A stretch of 64,000 bases of DNA. Source: Clostridiales bacterium FE2011. Its GTDB lineage: Bacteria; Bacillota; Clostridia; Christensenellales; Aristaeellaceae. The notes under the pieces were generated by a model. That model worked only from the letters and a program-made list of their open reading frames with translations. It did not search any database and was not told the origin of the DNA. Made by a program: the position numbers and the translations under genes. Shown here in pieces: positions 1 through 9,485 of the stretch (position 1 is the first letter of the stretch; the number at the start of each line of letters is the position of its first letter). The stretch lies in assembly GCA_017569305.1 (NCBI GenBank), contig CP069418.1, positions 2,666,001 through 2,730,000 of the forward strand. Reading direction: 5' to 3'.

Positions 1-198
1 AAGGAAGCGCTGAAGGCGGCGGAGCAGGCGATTGCCCGCGCGGAGAAGGAAGCCGGAGAGATGGAGGCGGAACTGGCGGATCCGGAGATCTGGAAAGATC
101 CGGACAAGGCAGCCGAAACCACCCGGCGGTATAACGCCCTGAAGGATGAGATTGAGCGCCTGTATGAACAATATGATGCGCTTGAGAGCAGTCTGTAA
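1..198 (+). CDS. ABC-F family ATPase, C-terminal fragment
   Basis: Only the last 65 codons are in the window; the frame is open from base 1 and ends in TAA at 196-198. The peptide is highly charged (Glu, Lys, Ala rich) with a helix-break-helix layout around ADPEIWKDPDKAAE. This is the pattern of the C-terminal coiled-coil domain of ABC-F proteins of the Uup/YdiF type, which act on the ribosome. No ATPase motif is visible because the upstream part is missing, so the assignment rests on this tail alone. A perfect hairpin follows 20 bp after the stop. Confidence 0.7.
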   Translation, partial: KEALKAAEQAIARAEKEAGEMEAELADPEIWKDPDKAAETTRRYNALKDEIERLYEQYDALESSL

Positions 199-217
199 TA
201 CAAGATACAGTATATGA

Positions 218-243
218 CGCCCGGAACCGAAAGGTTCCGGGCG
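218..243 (+). terminator. Hairpin terminator after the ABC-F gene
   Basis: An 11-bp perfect GC-rich stem (218-228 with 233-243) closes a GAAA tetraloop and is followed by a weak T-containing stretch (attTgTaTgTTT). It lies 20 bp after the stop codon. It could be a weak Rho-independent terminator or an mRNA 3' end stabiliser. Confidence 0.65.
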
Positions 244-514
244 ATTTGTATGTTTCAGGGGGACTGTAAATAGACACACATGATGGGGTGTATATAAATA
301 TCGGACGAAAGCATTGATAAATAAAGAAAGATTATGTTGTAAAATTGAAAAATATTTTTTTGAGACCAGGAAAAGGGAGAATAGGCGAAAAATAGGGACA
401 CACCAGTAACAGTGTTCACATTGGAATGACGTAAAGCACGTAAAACCGTCGTTTACAGGAAATCGAAAAAGTAAAAAAGTTCAAAAAAAATTTCAAAAAA
501 CTGCTTTTTACCTC
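244..514. other. AT-rich intergenic stretch, nothing recognised
   Basis: The 270 bases before the S10-operon promoter contain no reading frame with a ribosome binding site and no tRNA or repeat that I recognise. The stretch is notably A-rich, especially 320-360 and 465-510. The A-tracts just upstream of the promoter at 515 could act as an UP element; this is inference. Confidence 0.5.
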
Positions 515-543
515 TTGAAAAAAAATCAGAACTCATATATAAT
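515..543 (+). promoter_or_regulatory. Promoter of the S10-spc operon
   Basis: TTGAAA at 515-520 and a consensus TATAAT at 538-543 are separated by 17 bp, the ideal spacing for a sigma-A promoter. A-tracts lie directly upstream. Transcription would begin near 550, giving a leader of about 165 nt before rpsJ. Confidence 0.85.
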
Positions 544-580
544 TCTCCTGTTGTCTGTTTAGGGATGAAGTGGTAAGTTG

Positions 581-635
581 CCGTCCGGCCAGACGGGTAA
601 TTATCACGGACCAGCCCGCTAATCGGGCGACGGAC
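581..635 (+). promoter_or_regulatory. Structured 5' leader of the S10 operon
   Basis: Hairpin A pairs CCGTC 581-585 with GACGG 592-596, and hairpin B pairs GCCCG 614-618 with CGGGC 624-628. GTCCG at 583-587 can instead pair with CGGAC at 607-611 or 631-635, so alternative folds exist. S10-operon leaders are often autoregulated by a ribosomal protein in other bacteria; I do not recognise a specific Rfam element here. Confidence 0.4.
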
Positions 636-715
636 TCGAAGGCGTCAGAGAGGATCTGCACCTGCAGTGGATCCCGGAGAACGCAAACGAGAACGAATTG
701 AGGAGGTTAACAGGA

Positions 716-1024
716 ATGGCCAACCAGAAAATCCGTATCAAGCTGAAGAGCTACGAGCACAAACTGATCGACCAGAGCGCGGAGCGGATCGTTGAAACCG
801 CAAAGCGTACCGGCGCTCGTGTCTCCGGCCCCATCCCGCTCCCCACGGAAAGGGAGATCGTCACTATCCTTCGCGCCGTCCATAAGTACAAGGACAGCCG
901 CGAACAGTTCGAACGCCGCACCCATAAGCGGTTGATCGACATCAACAATCCGAATCCCAAGACGGTGGACGCCATGATGAAGCTCGATCTTCCTGCTGGT
1001 GTCGAAATCGAAATGAAACTGTGA
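716..1024 (+). CDS. rpsJ: 30S ribosomal protein S10
   Basis: Small-subunit head protein of 102 aa and first gene of the S10 operon; in other bacteria S10 also partners NusB in antitermination. The sequence starts [19 protein letters not shown] and contains the family signature around [14 protein letters not shown]. The start is ATG 716, because AGGAGG at 701-706 lies 9 nt upstream; an in-frame TTG at 698 precedes the ribosome binding site and is not used. It is followed 19 bp later by rplC. Confidence 0.98.
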   Translation: MANQKIRIKLKSYEHKLIDQSAERIVETAKRTGARVSGPIPLPTEREIVTILRAVHKYKDSREQFERRTHKRLIDINNPNPKTVDAMMKLDLPAGVEIEMKL

Positions 1025-1043
1025 GGCAGGAGGAGCGATTAAT

Positions 1044-1685
1044 ATGAAGAAAGCGATCGTGGGCAAAAAGATCGGCATGACGCAGGTCTTCACTGAAGAC
1101 GGCCGTCTCGTACCGGTCACCGTGATTGAAGCGGGCCCCTGCACAGTGGTGCAGACCAAGAACATCGAAAGCGACGGCTACGATGCCGTACAGGTCGGTT
1201 TCGGCGACCTGACCGAGAACCGCGCCAAGAAACTGCTCACCAAGCCTGAAATCGGCCACTTCAAGAAGGCCGGCGTGGAGGCCAAGCGCACCCTGCGTGA
1301 ATTCCGGTTTGAAGACTGCAGCAGCTACAAAGTCGGCGACGTTCTGAAGTGCGACCAGTTCGCCCAGGGCGACAAGATCGACATCACCGGAACCAGCAAG
1401 GGTCACGGATACACCGGTCCCATCCAGCGGTGGAACCAGCACACCGGCCCCATGGCTCACGGCTCCAAGTATCACCGCGGCGTGGGTTCCATGAGCGCGA
1501 ACTCCGACCCCAGCCGGGTATTCAAGAACAAGCACATGGCCGGCCACTACGGTGTGGATAAGGTCACGGTGCAGAACCTGGAAGTCGTCCAGGTGGACGC
1601 GGAACGCAACCTGCTGCTGGTCAAGGGCGCTGTGCCCGGCCCCAACGAAGGTCTGCTGATTATCCGTGACACCTGCAAGGCCTGA
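1044..1685 (+). CDS. rplC: 50S ribosomal protein L3
   Basis: L3, 213 aa, is an early assembly protein that binds 23S rRNA and reaches towards the peptidyl transferase centre. It opens with the family signature [10 protein letters not shown]. The central extension with [10 protein letters not shown] and [15 protein letters not shown] is the conserved loop that approaches the catalytic centre. Length is normal. It is preceded by an AGGAGG-type site and followed by rplD after 23 bp. Confidence 0.98.
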   Translation: MKKAIVGKKIGMTQVFTEDGRLVPVTVIEAGPCTVVQTKNIESDGYDAVQVGFGDLTENRAKKLLTKPEIGHFKKAGVEAKRTLREFRFEDCSSYKVGDVLKCDQFAQGDKIDITGTSKGHGYTGPIQRWNQHTGPMAHGSKYHRGVGSMSANSDPSRVFKNKHMAGHYGVDKVTVQNLEVVQVDAERNLLLVKGAVPGPNEGLLIIRDTCKA

Positions 1686-1708
1686 AGCTGAGCAAGGAGG
1701 AAGAGACA

Positions 1709-2332
1709 ATGGCAAAAACCGCACTTTATAATATGGAAGGAAAGACCATCGGCGAAGTTGAGCTGAGCGACGAGATCTTCGCGGCTCCGATCAACGAAGC
1801 AGCGATGCACCTGATGGTCCGCTCCTACCTGGCAGCACAGCGCCAGGGAACACAGAGCTCCCTGACCCGCGGCGAAGTCCGCGGAGGCGGCCGGAAGATC
1901 TACCGCCAGAAGGGCACCGGTAACGCCCGCCACCATGGCAACCGCGCACCCCAGTTCAAGCACGGCGGTGTCGTGTTCGCCCCCAAGCCCCGTGATTACG
2001 ATCTGGCCGTGAACAAAAAGGTTCGCCGCCTGGCTTTCAAGAGCGCCATGACCACCAAGCTGAACGCTGGCGAGATCATCGTTGTTGACAAGCTGGAGCT
2101 GAAGGATGCCAAGACCAAGCTGATGGCCGAAACGCTGAAGAAGCTGCAGGCTGAAAAGAAGGCCCTGGTGATCCTGCCCGAGCGTGAAGAGAGCATCATC
2201 CGCGCGACCGCGAACCTGCCCCAGGCGAAGGTCAGCTACGTGAACACTCTGAACGTTTACGACATCCTGAACGCCGACAAGCTGGTTATGACCGTTGCGG
2301 CCAAGGAAAGCGTCGAGGAGGTGTACGCATGA
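1709..2332 (+). CDS. rplD: 50S ribosomal protein L4
   Basis: L4, 207 aa, is an exit-tunnel protein. The [20 protein letters not shown] segment is the conserved extended loop lining the tunnel constriction. L4 is the autoregulator of the S10 operon in E. coli; whether that holds here is unknown. Its stop overlaps the rplW start (ATGA at 2329-2332), implying translational coupling. Confidence 0.98.
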   Translation: MAKTALYNMEGKTIGEVELSDEIFAAPINEAAMHLMVRSYLAAQRQGTQSSLTRGEVRGGGRKIYRQKGTGNARHHGNRAPQFKHGGVVFAPKPRDYDLAVNKKVRRLAFKSAMTTKLNAGEIIVVDKLELKDAKTKLMAETLKKLQAEKKALVILPEREESIIRATANLPQAKVSYVNTLNVYDILNADKLVMTVAAKESVEEVYA

Positions 2333-2634
2333 AGAACCCCCATGACATCATCAAGCGGCCGATCCTGACGGAAAAGGCTTACGAAGGAATCGACGAGAAG
2401 CGCTACGTTTTCGAAGTCGACATCAAGGCCAACAAGGCCGAGATCAAGAACGCCATTGAAACCGTGTTCGCGGAAGACGGCGTGAAAGTTGCCAAGGTTA
2501 ACACCCTGCGCACCATCGGTAAGATGAAGCGCCAGGGCCGCACCCAGGGCATGACCCCCGAAACCAAAAAGGCCTATGTGATTCTGAAGAAGGACTCCAA
2601 GCCCATCAAGTTCTTCGAAGGCATGGCACAGTAA
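2329..2634 (+). CDS. rplW: 50S ribosomal protein L23
   Basis: L23, 101 aa, sits at the polypeptide exit site and is the docking point for trigger factor and SRP. The N-terminal [13 protein letters not shown] is the family signature, and the tunnel-facing loop is [18 protein letters not shown]. The start overlaps the rplD stop by 4 nt. rplB follows 21 bp downstream. Confidence 0.97.
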   Translation: MKNPHDIIKRPILTEKAYEGIDEKRYVFEVDIKANKAEIKNAIETVFAEDGVKVAKVNTLRTIGKMKRQGRTQGMTPETKKAYVILKKDSKPIKFFEGMAQ

Positions 2635-2655
2635 CGCAAGGGAGGAACGAAAGAA

Positions 2656-3489
2656 ATGGCTATCCGAGTTTACAAGCCGACTTCGCCCGCCCGGCGGCAT
2701 ATGTCGGTTCTGACCTTTGAAGAGGTCACCAAGAAAGCGCCCGAGAAGAGCCTGACCGAGGTTCTGAAGAAGAACAGCGGCCGGAACAAGCAGGGCAAGA
2801 TCACCGTCCGTCATCAGGGCGGCGGCAACAAGCGGAAATACCGCATCATCGACTTCAAGCGCGACAAGGTGGATATCCCCGCCAAGGTCAGCGCGATCGA
2901 GTACGACCCGAACCGCAGCGCCTTCATCGCCCTGCTGAACTATGTAGACGGCGAGAAGCGCTACATCCTGGCTCCTCTGGGCCTGAAGGTCGGGGACACC
3001 GTGATCAGCAGCGACAGCGCGGACATCAAGCCCGGTAACGCCCTGCCGATCAGCAACATCCCCGTTGGTACCCTGATCCACAACCTGGAGCTGAAGCCCG
3101 GCCGCGGCGGCCAGCTGGTACGCAGTGCCGGCATGAGCGCCCAGCTGATGGCTAAGGAAAATGGTTTCGCTCAGGTCCGCCTGCCCAGCGGCGAAATGCG
3201 GAAGCTTCCGCTGAACGCCAAGGCCACCATCGGTACCGTGGGTAACACCGATCACGAGAACGTACGCCTGGGTAAAGCCGGCCGCGTTCGCCACATGGGT
3301 ATCCGGCCCACCGTCCGCGGTGTGGTTATGAACCCCTGCGATCACCCGCACGGCGGCGGCGAGGGCAAGAGCCCCGTTGGTATGCCGGCTCCTGTTACTC
3401 CCTGGGGTAAGCCCGCTCTGGGTCTGAAGACCAGGAAGCACAAGAAGTATTCCAACAAGATGATCGTCAAGCGCGCAAGCTCGAAGTAA
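2656..3489 (+). CDS. rplB: 50S ribosomal protein L2
   Basis: L2, 277 aa, is required for subunit association and peptidyl transferase activity. The C-terminal signature [20 protein letters not shown] carries the conserved histidine-containing loop. Full length, with an OB-like and an SH3-like domain as usual. Ribosome binding site GGGAGGAA lies upstream. Confidence 0.98.
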   Translation: MAIRVYKPTSPARRHMSVLTFEEVTKKAPEKSLTEVLKKNSGRNKQGKITVRHQGGGNKRKYRIIDFKRDKVDIPAKVSAIEYDPNRSAFIALLNYVDGEKRYILAPLGLKVGDTVISSDSADIKPGNALPISNIPVGTLIHNLELKPGRGGQLVRSAGMSAQLMAKENGFAQVRLPSGEMRKLPLNAKATIGTVGNTDHENVRLGKAGRVRHMGIRPTVRGVVMNPCDHPHGGGEGKSPVGMPAPVTPWGKPALGLKTRKHKKYSNKMIVKRASSK

Positions 3490-3507
3490 AGGAGGCACCT
3501 GAAAGAT

Positions 3508-3786
3508 ATGAGTCGTTCCGTAAAGAAGGGCCCTTATGTAGAGCCCGCGCTGATGAAGCGCATCACCGAGATGAATGCGAGCGGCAAAAAAGCGGTCGTG
3601 AAGACCTGGAGCCGTTCCAGCACGATCTTCCCGGACTTTGTGGGCCATACCGTTGCTGTGCATGACGGCCGGAAGCATGTTCCGGTTTATGTAACAGAGG
3701 ACATGGTCGGTCATAAGCTGGGCGAGTTCGCCCCCACCCGCACCTTCCGCGGCCACGCCGGGGACAAGAACAGCGCGCGGAAGTAA
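3508..3786 (+). CDS. rpsS: 30S ribosomal protein S19
   Basis: S19, 92 aa, lies in the 30S head and contacts the A-site finger region with S13. Signatures [19 protein letters not shown] and [16 protein letters not shown] are both intact. It lies 18 bp after rplB with AAAGGAGG upstream. Confidence 0.98.
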   Translation: MSRSVKKGPYVEPALMKRITEMNASGKKAVVKTWSRSSTIFPDFVGHTVAVHDGRKHVPVYVTEDMVGHKLGEFAPTRTFRGHAGDKNSARK

Positions 3787-3808
3787 TTGAAAGAGGAGGA
3801 AAAACGAA

Positions 3809-4192
3809 ATGGCTACCCGTTCGAAAGAAAAGGCAGCGGCCCGTAAGGCGAACGCCGACAAGCGTCCCCAGGCTCATGCCAAGTACATTCGCATCTCTCC
3901 TCGGAAGGTGAAGATCGTGATCGATCTGATCCGCGGGAAGAGCGTGGATGAAGCCGCAGCGATCCTGCAGTTCACCCCCAAGGCCGCGAGCCCCGTGGTC
4001 CTGAAGGTTCTGAACAGCGCCATCGCCAACGCGGTGAACAACCAGGAACTGAACCGTGACAACCTCTACGTCGCCGAAGTGTATGCCAATCCCGGTCCTA
4101 CGCTGAAGCGCTACGTTGCCCGCAGCCGCGGCAGCGCGTCACCGATGCTCAAGCGCACCAGCCACATCAGCGTGGTGCTGGACCAGAAGTAA
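3809..4192 (+). CDS. rplV: 50S ribosomal protein L22
   Basis: L22, 127 aa, has a long beta-hairpin that lines the exit tunnel and is a macrolide-resistance hotspot in other bacteria. [20 protein letters not shown] is the family signature. The N-terminus carries about 20 extra basic/Ala-rich residues before it, slightly longer than in E. coli. AGAGGAGGAAAA precedes the ATG. Confidence 0.97.
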   Translation: MATRSKEKAAARKANADKRPQAHAKYIRISPRKVKIVIDLIRGKSVDEAAAILQFTPKAASPVVLKVLNSAIANAVNNQELNRDNLYVAEVYANPGPTLKRYVARSRGSASPMLKRTSHISVVLDQK

Positions 4193-4210
4193 GGCGAAGG
4201 AGGAAAAGAC

Positions 4211-4879
4211 ATGGGTCAGAAAGTAAATCCCCACGGTGCACGGGTCGGAGTCATCTATGACTGGAGCACCCGCTGGTACGCCGGGAAGAAGGATTTTGCC
4301 AACAATCTGGTGGAAGATTTCAAGCTTCGCAAGATGCTGAAAGAAAAGTACTACTCCACCGGTATCAGCCACATTGATATCGAACGTACGGCGCAGACCA
4401 TGACAGTGAACATCTTCACTGCCAAGCCCGGCATGATTATCGGCCGCGGCGGCGCCGGCATCGAAGAGCTCAAGAAGAACATCACCGAGTTCCTGGGCCG
4501 TCCCTGCCACATCAACGTGATGGAGATCAAGCAGCCCGACGCCGATGCTCAGCTGGTTGCTGAGAACATCGCCCAGCAGCTCGAGAAGCGCATCAGCTTC
4601 CGCCGTGCTCTGAAGCAGGCCATGGGCCGCAGCATGAAGATCCCGGGAGTCAAGGGTATCAAGACTGCTGTCAGCGGACGTCTGGGCGGCGCCGATATCG
4701 CCCGCAGCGAGCACTATCATGACGGATCTATTCCGCTGCAGACCCTGCGCGCGAACATCGACTACGGCTTCTCCGAAGCTAAGACCACTTACGGCCGTCT
4801 GGGCGTTAAGGTCTGGATCTACAAGGGCCAGATCCTGCCCCGGGCCAAGAAAGCCCCTGCCGGGAAGGAGGGAAAGTAA
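4211..4879 (+). CDS. rpsC: 30S ribosomal protein S3
   Basis: S3, 222 aa, forms part of the mRNA entry channel. It has an N-terminal domain ([13 protein letters not shown]), a KH type-2 domain with the [14 protein letters not shown] loop around residue 75-90, and a conserved C-terminal domain. Full length. It lies 18 bp after rplV and 3 bp before rplP. Confidence 0.98.
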   Translation: MGQKVNPHGARVGVIYDWSTRWYAGKKDFANNLVEDFKLRKMLKEKYYSTGISHIDIERTAQTMTVNIFTAKPGMIIGRGGAGIEELKKNITEFLGRPCHINVMEIKQPDADAQLVAENIAQQLEKRISFRRALKQAMGRSMKIPGVKGIKTAVSGRLGGADIARSEHYHDGSIPLQTLRANIDYGFSEAKTTYGRLGVKVWIYKGQILPRAKKAPAGKEGK

Positions 4880-4882
4880 GCC

Positions 4883-5350
4883 ATGTTAATGCCCAAGAGA
4901 GTTAAACACCGCAAGCAGTTCCGCGGCCGCATGAAGGGTAAAGCCCAGCGGGGCAACACCCTGGCTTACGGCGAATTCGGACTGCAGGCCACCGAACCGC
5001 ACTGGGTTACCAGCCAGCAGATCGAGGCGGCCCGTATCGCCCTGACCCGTTACACCAAGCGTGGCGGTCAGGTATGGATCAAGATTTTCCCCGACAAACC
5101 GGTAACGGCCAAGCCCGCCGAGACCCGCATGGGTTCCGGTAAAGGCGCTCCTGAGTACTGGGTAGCCGTGGTTAAGCCCGGCAGAGTGCTGTTTGAAATC
5201 GCCGGCGTCTCCGAAGAAGTCGCCCGTGAAGCGCTCCGTCTGGCCAGCCACAAGCTACCTCTGAAGACCAAGCTGATCACCAAGGCAACCGAAGCCGCTA
5301 AGGCAGCCGCAGAAGTGACAGCCAAAGAAGCGGGTGGTGAAGAAGCATGA
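4883..5350 (+). CDS. rplP: 50S ribosomal protein L16
   Basis: L16 is a late assembly protein near the A-site tRNA elbow. It begins [19 protein letters not shown], the family signature, so ATG 4883 is preferred over ATG 4889. At 155 aa it is about ten residues longer than usual: after KLPLKTKLI it has an Ala/Glu/Lys-rich tail. The tail overlaps the rpmC start (ATGA at 5347-5350), so the extension may have arisen from the stop moving into the next gene. Confidence 0.97.
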   Translation: MLMPKRVKHRKQFRGRMKGKAQRGNTLAYGEFGLQATEPHWVTSQQIEAARIALTRYTKRGGQVWIKIFPDKPVTAKPAETRMGSGKGAPEYWVAVVKPGRVLFEIAGVSEEVAREALRLASHKLPLKTKLITKATEAAKAAAEVTAKEAGGEEA

Positions 5351-5538
5351 AGGCGAATGAATTGAATGCCATGAGCAAGGAACAGCTCGAGCAGAAGGTT
5401 AAGGAACTGAAGAGCGAACTGTTTGGCCTTCGCTTCCAGCTCGCGACGGGCCAGCTGCAGAACACCATGCAGATCAGCCAACTGAAGCGCGATATCGCAC
5501 GGTGTAAGACGATCCTTCGGCAGAAGGATGAAGCCTGA
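5347..5538 (+). CDS. rpmC: 50S ribosomal protein L29
   Basis: L29, 63 aa, is a two-helix protein near the exit tunnel next to L23. It has the typical pattern [20 protein letters not shown] followed by [11 protein letters not shown]. It overlaps rplP by 4 nt. Confidence 0.96.
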   Translation: MKANELNAMSKEQLEQKVKELKSELFGLRFQLATGQLQNTMQISQLKRDIARCKTILRQKDEA

Positions 5539-5558
5539 GAAAGGAGGCAGCTGGAACA

Positions 5559-5816
5559 ATGGAAGAAAGAGGACTTCGTAAAACAAGGATCGGCGTTGTG
5601 GTCAGCGACAAGATGGACAAGACCTGTGTCATCCAGATCAAGACCCGCGTCCGTCATCCCCTGTACGGAAAAATCATGAACAAGACCAGCAAGCTGAAGG
5701 TTCATGATGAAAATAATGAATGCGGCATCGGAGATACCATCAAAGTGATGGAAACCCGTCCGCTGAGCAAGGACAAGCGTTGGCGTCTCGTTGAGATCAT
5801 CGAGAAAGCTAAGTAA
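5559..5816 (+). CDS. rpsQ: 30S ribosomal protein S17
   Basis: S17, 85 aa, is an OB-fold primary binder of 16S rRNA. Signature [14 protein letters not shown] followed by [19 protein letters not shown]. Start ATG 5559 is preceded by AAAGGAGG. 20 bp after rpmC. Confidence 0.97.
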   Translation: MEERGLRKTRIGVVVSDKMDKTCVIQIKTRVRHPLYGKIMNKTSKLKVHDENNECGIGDTIKVMETRPLSKDKRWRLVEIIEKAK

Positions 5817-5834
5817 TTTAAGGAGGAAACCGCT

Positions 5835-6203
5835 ATGATTCAGCCGCAAACCCGGCTTAAGGTAGCCGATAATTCCGGCGCCAAGGAAATCATGTGCATC
5901 CGTGTTCTGGGCGGTTCTTTCCGGCGTGACGGCAGCATCGGTGATGTCATCGTGGCCAGCGTCAAGACTGCAACCCCCGGCGGCACCGTGAAGAAGGGCG
6001 AGGTCGTCAAGGCCGTTATCGTCCGTATGCGCAAGAACAAGCGCCGTCCTGACGGCAGCTACATCAAGTTTGACGACAACGCCGCCGTCATCATCAACGA
6101 CCAGAATATGCCCCGCGGAACCCGTATCTTTGGGCCCGTGGCTCGCGAGCTGCGTGAGAAGGATTTCATGAAGATCGTCTCTCTGGCTCCCGAAGTACTG
6201 TAA
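5835..6203 (+). CDS. rplN: 50S ribosomal protein L14
   Basis: L14, 122 aa, is at the subunit interface and is the binding site of the silencing factor RsfS in other bacteria. It starts [20 protein letters not shown] and has the usual length. AAGGAGGAAA lies before the ATG, 18 bp after rpsQ. Confidence 0.98.
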   Translation: MIQPQTRLKVADNSGAKEIMCIRVLGGSFRRDGSIGDVIVASVKTATPGGTVKKGEVVKAVIVRMRKNKRRPDGSYIKFDDNAAVIINDQNMPRGTRIFGPVARELREKDFMKIVSLAPEVL

Positions 6204-6218
6204 GGAGGCAGAACGGTA

Positions 6219-6554
6219 ATGCATGTAAAGAGTAAAGATACCGTGATCGTTATCAGCGGCAAGGACAAGGGCAAGAAGGGTAAGATCTCCGCTGCTTTCC
6301 CGAAGCTGAACCGTGTGACGGTTGAAGGCGTGAATGTTGTCACCAAGCATCAGAAGGCCCGCAACGCCATGACCCCCGGTGGCATCATCCACAAGGAAAT
6401 GCCCATCGACGCCAGCAACGTTATGCTGGTTTGCCCCAAGTGCGGCAAGCCCACCCGTGTCAACAACAAGGCCGAAAAGGTCACTGATGAAAACGGCAAG
6501 AGCCACCGCAAACTGATCCGCGTCTGCAAGAAGTGCGGCGCCGAAATCGACTGA
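6219..6554 (+). CDS. rplX: 50S ribosomal protein L24
   Basis: L24, 111 aa, is an assembly initiator near the exit tunnel. The N-terminal KOW motif is [20 protein letters not shown]. The C-terminal half carries two CxxC pairs (CPKCG and CKKCG), a zinc-ribbon-like arrangement common in Firmicute L24. Confidence 0.97.
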   Translation: MHVKSKDTVIVISGKDKGKKGKISAAFPKLNRVTVEGVNVVTKHQKARNAMTPGGIIHKEMPIDASNVMLVCPKCGKPTRVNNKAEKVTDENGKSHRKLIRVCKKCGAEID

Positions 6555-6571
6555 TAAGGAGGAAGAGCCAA

Positions 6572-7114
6572 ATGGCAACCAGAATCAAGGAAAAATATCT
6601 GGCCGAGGCGATTCCTGCCCTGGAGGAAAAGTTCGGCTACAAGAACGCCATGCAGGTTCCGAAGCTCGCCAAGATCGTCATCAACATGGGTCTGGGCGAT
6701 TGCAAGGATAATGCGAAGGCCATGGAAATGGCTGTTAACGAACTGACCGCTATCGCCGGTCAGAAGCCCCTGGTCACCAAGGCCAAGAAGTCCATCGCTA
6801 ACTTCAAAGTCCGTGAGGGCATGAACGTTGGCGCCAAGGTCACCCTGCGCGGTGCCCGGATGGAAGAGTTCATGGATAAGCTGGTCAGCGTTGCCCTGCC
6901 CCGCGTCCGCGACTTCCGCGGCGTGAGCGCCAAGGCTTTCGACGGCCGCGGCAACTACAGCCTGGGCATCCGTGAACAGCTGCTGTTCCCCGAAATCGAA
7001 TACGATAAGGTGGAGAAGATCCGCGGTATGGAAATCGTGTTCGTAACGACCGCGAAGACGGACGAAGAGTGCAAGGAGCTGCTGAGGCTTCTGGGCATGC
7101 CCTTCGAGGCGTAA
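6572..7114 (+). CDS. rplE: 50S ribosomal protein L5
   Basis: L5, 180 aa, binds 5S rRNA and contacts P-site tRNA. It begins [21 protein letters not shown] and ends with the conserved [14 protein letters not shown] 6572 is chosen because AAGGAGGAAGA directly precedes it; the same frame is open upstream (from 6533), but that would overlap rplX and has no ribosome binding site. Confidence 0.97.
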   Translation: MATRIKEKYLAEAIPALEEKFGYKNAMQVPKLAKIVINMGLGDCKDNAKAMEMAVNELTAIAGQKPLVTKAKKSIANFKVREGMNVGAKVTLRGARMEEFMDKLVSVALPRVRDFRGVSAKAFDGRGNYSLGIREQLLFPEIEYDKVEKIRGMEIVFVTTAKTDEECKELLRLLGMPFEA

Positions 7115-7133
7115 TGAGGAGGAGGACAGAATA

Positions 7134-7319
7134 ATGGCAAAACTGAGCATGAAACTCAAGCAGCAGAGGCCGGCCAAATTCTCAACCCGCGCCTACACCC
7201 GTTGCCGCATCTGTGGCAGACCCCACAGCGTGCTGCGCAAGTATGGCGTATGCCGCATCTGCTTCCGGGAACTGGCCTATAAGGGACAGATTCCGGGTGT
7301 CCGCAAGGCCAGCTGGTAA
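7134..7319 (+). CDS. rpsN: 30S ribosomal protein S14, zinc-binding type (type Z)
   Basis: S14, 61 aa, is a late-assembly head protein. The CRICG(...)CRICF pair of CxxC motifs, 16 residues apart, marks the zinc-dependent (C+) short form typical of Gram-positives. The basic N-terminal helix and the final [11 protein letters not shown] are intact. Confidence 0.97.
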   Translation: MAKLSMKLKQQRPAKFSTRAYTRCRICGRPHSVLRKYGVCRICFRELAYKGQIPGVRKASW

Positions 7320-7339
7320 GCGAAAGGAGGAGACAGGAA

Positions 7340-7741
7340 ATGGTTATTAACGATCCCATCGCCGATATGCTCACCCGCATCCGCAACGGACAGGTGGCCC
7401 GGCACGACGCCGTGACCATGCCCGCCAGCAATACCAAGAAGGCGATCGCGAAGATCCTTCTGAACGAGGGATACGTCAAGGCGGTTGACTTTATTGATGA
7501 CGGACTCCAGGGCGAGATCAAAATCACCCTGAAATATCTGAACGGCAAGCAGACCCCTGTTATCGCGGGTCTGAAGCGCATCTCCAAGCCCGGTCTGCGG
7601 GTTTATGCCCGCAGCGAAGAGCTGCCGAAGGTTCTCGGCGGCCTGGGCATCGCCATCATCAGCACCAGCAAGGGACTGATGACCGACAAGGAAGCACGGA
7701 AGGCTGCCATCGGCGGCGAAGTGCTGGCGTACATCTGGTAA
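7340..7741 (+). CDS. rpsH: 30S ribosomal protein S8
   Basis: S8, 133 aa, is a primary binder of the 16S central domain and the repressor of the spc operon in E. coli. Signatures are [15 protein letters not shown] at the N-terminus and [13 protein letters not shown] near the C-terminus. An unusually long 90-nt spacer follows before rplF. Confidence 0.97.
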   Translation: MVINDPIADMLTRIRNGQVARHDAVTMPASNTKKAIAKILLNEGYVKAVDFIDDGLQGEIKITLKYLNGKQTPVIAGLKRISKPGLRVYARSEELPKVLGGLGIAIISTSKGLMTDKEARKAAIGGEVLAYIW

Positions 7742-7776
7742 TCACCGTTCACGCATAAAGTCGTAACGGGTAGAAA

Positions 7777-7792
7777 TTTGCCGAAAGGCAAA
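7777..7792 (+). promoter_or_regulatory. Hairpin in the 90-nt rpsH-rplF spacer
   Basis: TTTGCC (7777-7782) pairs with GGCAAA (7787-7792) around a GAAA tetraloop. Most other gaps in this operon are 13-25 nt or overlaps, so this spacer stands out. Flanking GTAAC (7763-7767) and GTTAC (7802-7806) could extend the structure. It has no T-run, so it is more likely an RNA element or processing site than a terminator. Confidence 0.4.
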
Positions 7793-7831
7793 AAACATTC
7801 GTGTTACTGACCGCAGAGGAGGAATGACAAA

Positions 7832-8371
7832 ATGTCTCGAATCGGAAAACTTCCGATCACAGTACCCGCGGGCGTGACGGTGATGGTGGACGAGAACAAC
7901 CTGGTGACAGTGAAGGGCCCCAAGGGCACCCTGAGCCAGCAGGTTAATCCCGACATCACCATCAAACAGGAAGGCAATGTCCTGACCCTGGAACGCCCCA
8001 CTGATTCCAAGCCCCACAAGGCCATGCATGGTCTGTACCGGGCGCTGGTAAACAATATGGTCGTCGGCGTGACCGAAGGTTTCGCCAAGACCCTGGAGAT
8101 GGTTGGTACCGGTTACCGCGCTGCCGCGGAAGGCAAGACCCTGACCATCAACATCGGCTTCAGCCACCCCGTGGTTCTTGAAGCTCCCGAAGGAATCACC
8201 TTCGAAACTCCCAACCAGACCACCATCGTGGTTAAGGGAAGCAACAAACAGCAGGTTGGCAACCTCGCGGCGGACATCCGCGCCATTCGGAAGCCTGAAC
8301 CCTATCTGGGCAAGGGCATTAAGTACCAGAATGAGCACATCCGTCGTAAGGAAGGCAAGACCGGTAAGTAA
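7832..8371 (+). CDS. rplF: 50S ribosomal protein L6
   Basis: L6, 179 aa, has two homologous alpha/beta domains near the factor-binding site. It opens SRIGKLPITVPAGV and ends with KPEPYLGKGIKYQNEHIRRKEGKTGK, the family signature. AGAGGAGGAATG-type ribosome binding site. Confidence 0.97.
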   Translation: MSRIGKLPITVPAGVTVMVDENNLVTVKGPKGTLSQQVNPDITIKQEGNVLTLERPTDSKPHKAMHGLYRALVNNMVVGVTEGFAKTLEMVGTGYRAAAEGKTLTINIGFSHPVVLEAPEGITFETPNQTTIVVKGSNKQQVGNLAADIRAIRKPEPYLGKGIKYQNEHIRRKEGKTGK

Positions 8372-8389
8372 GAGAGGGAGTGACTGCAG

Positions 8390-8758
8390 ATGTTTAAGAA
8401 ACGTGACCGTAATGAAATTCGCGTGATCCGTCACGCACGGGTACGGAAAAAGATCAGCGGCACCCCCGAAGCCCCGCGTCTTTCCGTATATCGCTCCAAC
8501 AAGCACATTCAGGCTCAGATCATTGACGACACCAAGGGCATCACCCTGGTGAGCGCCAGCACCATGGATCCCGCACTGAAGGGCCAGCTGGACGAAGTGG
8601 ACAAGAAGGGTGCCGCCAAACTCGTGGGCAAGCTCATCGCGGAGCGCGCCGTCGAAGCCGGCATCAAGACCGTGGTCTTTGACCGCGGAGGGTACATGTA
8701 CACCGGGCGCGTCGCCGCTGTGGCTGACGGCGCACGGGAAGCCGGACTTGAATTCTGA
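8390..8758 (+). CDS. rplR: 50S ribosomal protein L18
   Basis: L18, 122 aa, binds 5S rRNA with L5. The basic N-terminus is followed by [19 protein letters not shown], and it ends [26 protein letters not shown] as in other L18 proteins. 18 bp after rplF. Confidence 0.97.
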   Translation: MFKKRDRNEIRVIRHARVRKKISGTPEAPRLSVYRSNKHIQAQIIDDTKGITLVSASTMDPALKGQLDEVDKKGAAKLVGKLIAERAVEAGIKTVVFDRGGYMYTGRVAAVADGAREAGLEF

Positions 8759-8775
8759 TAAGGAGGACGACGCAA

Positions 8776-9273
8776 ATGCAACGCACAGAACAGGTCAGCG
8801 AATTCAAAGAGCGCCTGGTAGCCGTCAACCGCGTCAGCAAGACTGTTAAGGGCGGCCGCAACATGCGGTTCAGCGCTCTGGTGGTCGTTGGCGACGAGAA
8901 TGGCCGCGTCGGTGCCGGCATGGGTAAGGCTGCCGAAATTCCGGAAGCTATCCGCAAGGCCAATGAAGACGCTAAAAAGCACCTGGTGAACGTGCCGCTG
9001 GACGGCACCACGATTCCCCATGAAATGACCGGATATTATTCCACCGCGAAGTCCGTGCTGATCCCCGCTCCCGAAGGTACCGGTGTGATCGCGGGCGGCG
9101 CTGCCCGTGCCGTGCTGGAAATGGCCGGCATCAAGGATATCCGGACCAAGAGTTTCGGAACCAACAACCCGATCAACATGGTTAAAGCTACCATCGAAGC
9201 CCTGAAGCAGGTGCGCAGCGCCGAGCAGGTTGCCAAGATGCGCGGCAAGACCGTGGAAGAGATCCTGGGATAA
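8776..9273 (+). CDS. rpsE: 30S ribosomal protein S5
   Basis: S5, 165 aa, lines the mRNA entry channel and affects decoding accuracy. Double-stranded RNA-binding domain with [20 protein letters not shown], followed by the ribosomal S5 fold with [27 protein letters not shown] precedes the ATG. Confidence 0.97.
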   Translation: MQRTEQVSEFKERLVAVNRVSKTVKGGRNMRFSALVVVGDENGRVGAGMGKAAEIPEAIRKANEDAKKHLVNVPLDGTTIPHEMTGYYSTAKSVLIPAPEGTGVIAGGAARAVLEMAGIKDIRTKSFGTNNPINMVKATIEALKQVRSAEQVAKMRGKTVEEILG

Positions 9274-9286
9274 GGAGGCAGAAGAG

Positions 9287-9469
9287 ATGAAACTGAAGAT
9301 TACCCTGGTGAAGTCTCCGATCGCCAGCCTGCCCAAGCATAAGGCGACCGTCGCCGCTCTGGGCCTGCGTAAAGTCGGCCAGACCGTGACCCAGCCTGAT
9401 AACCCCGCTATCCGGGGCCAGATCTTCGCCGTGAAGCACATGGTGAAGGTTGAGGAAGTTGACGAATAA
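9287..9469 (+). CDS. rpmD: 50S ribosomal protein L30
   Basis: L30, 60 aa, the short bacterial form. It begins [19 protein letters not shown] and contains [11 protein letters not shown], the family core. ATG 9287 has AAGGAGGCAG upstream; the same frame is open back to 9230 inside rpsE, but that part has no ribosome binding site. Confidence 0.96.
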   Translation: MKLKITLVKSPIASLPKHKATVAALGLRKVGQTVTQPDNPAIRGQIFAVKHMVKVEEVDE

Positions 9470-9485
9470 AGGAGGTTGAACCCCT

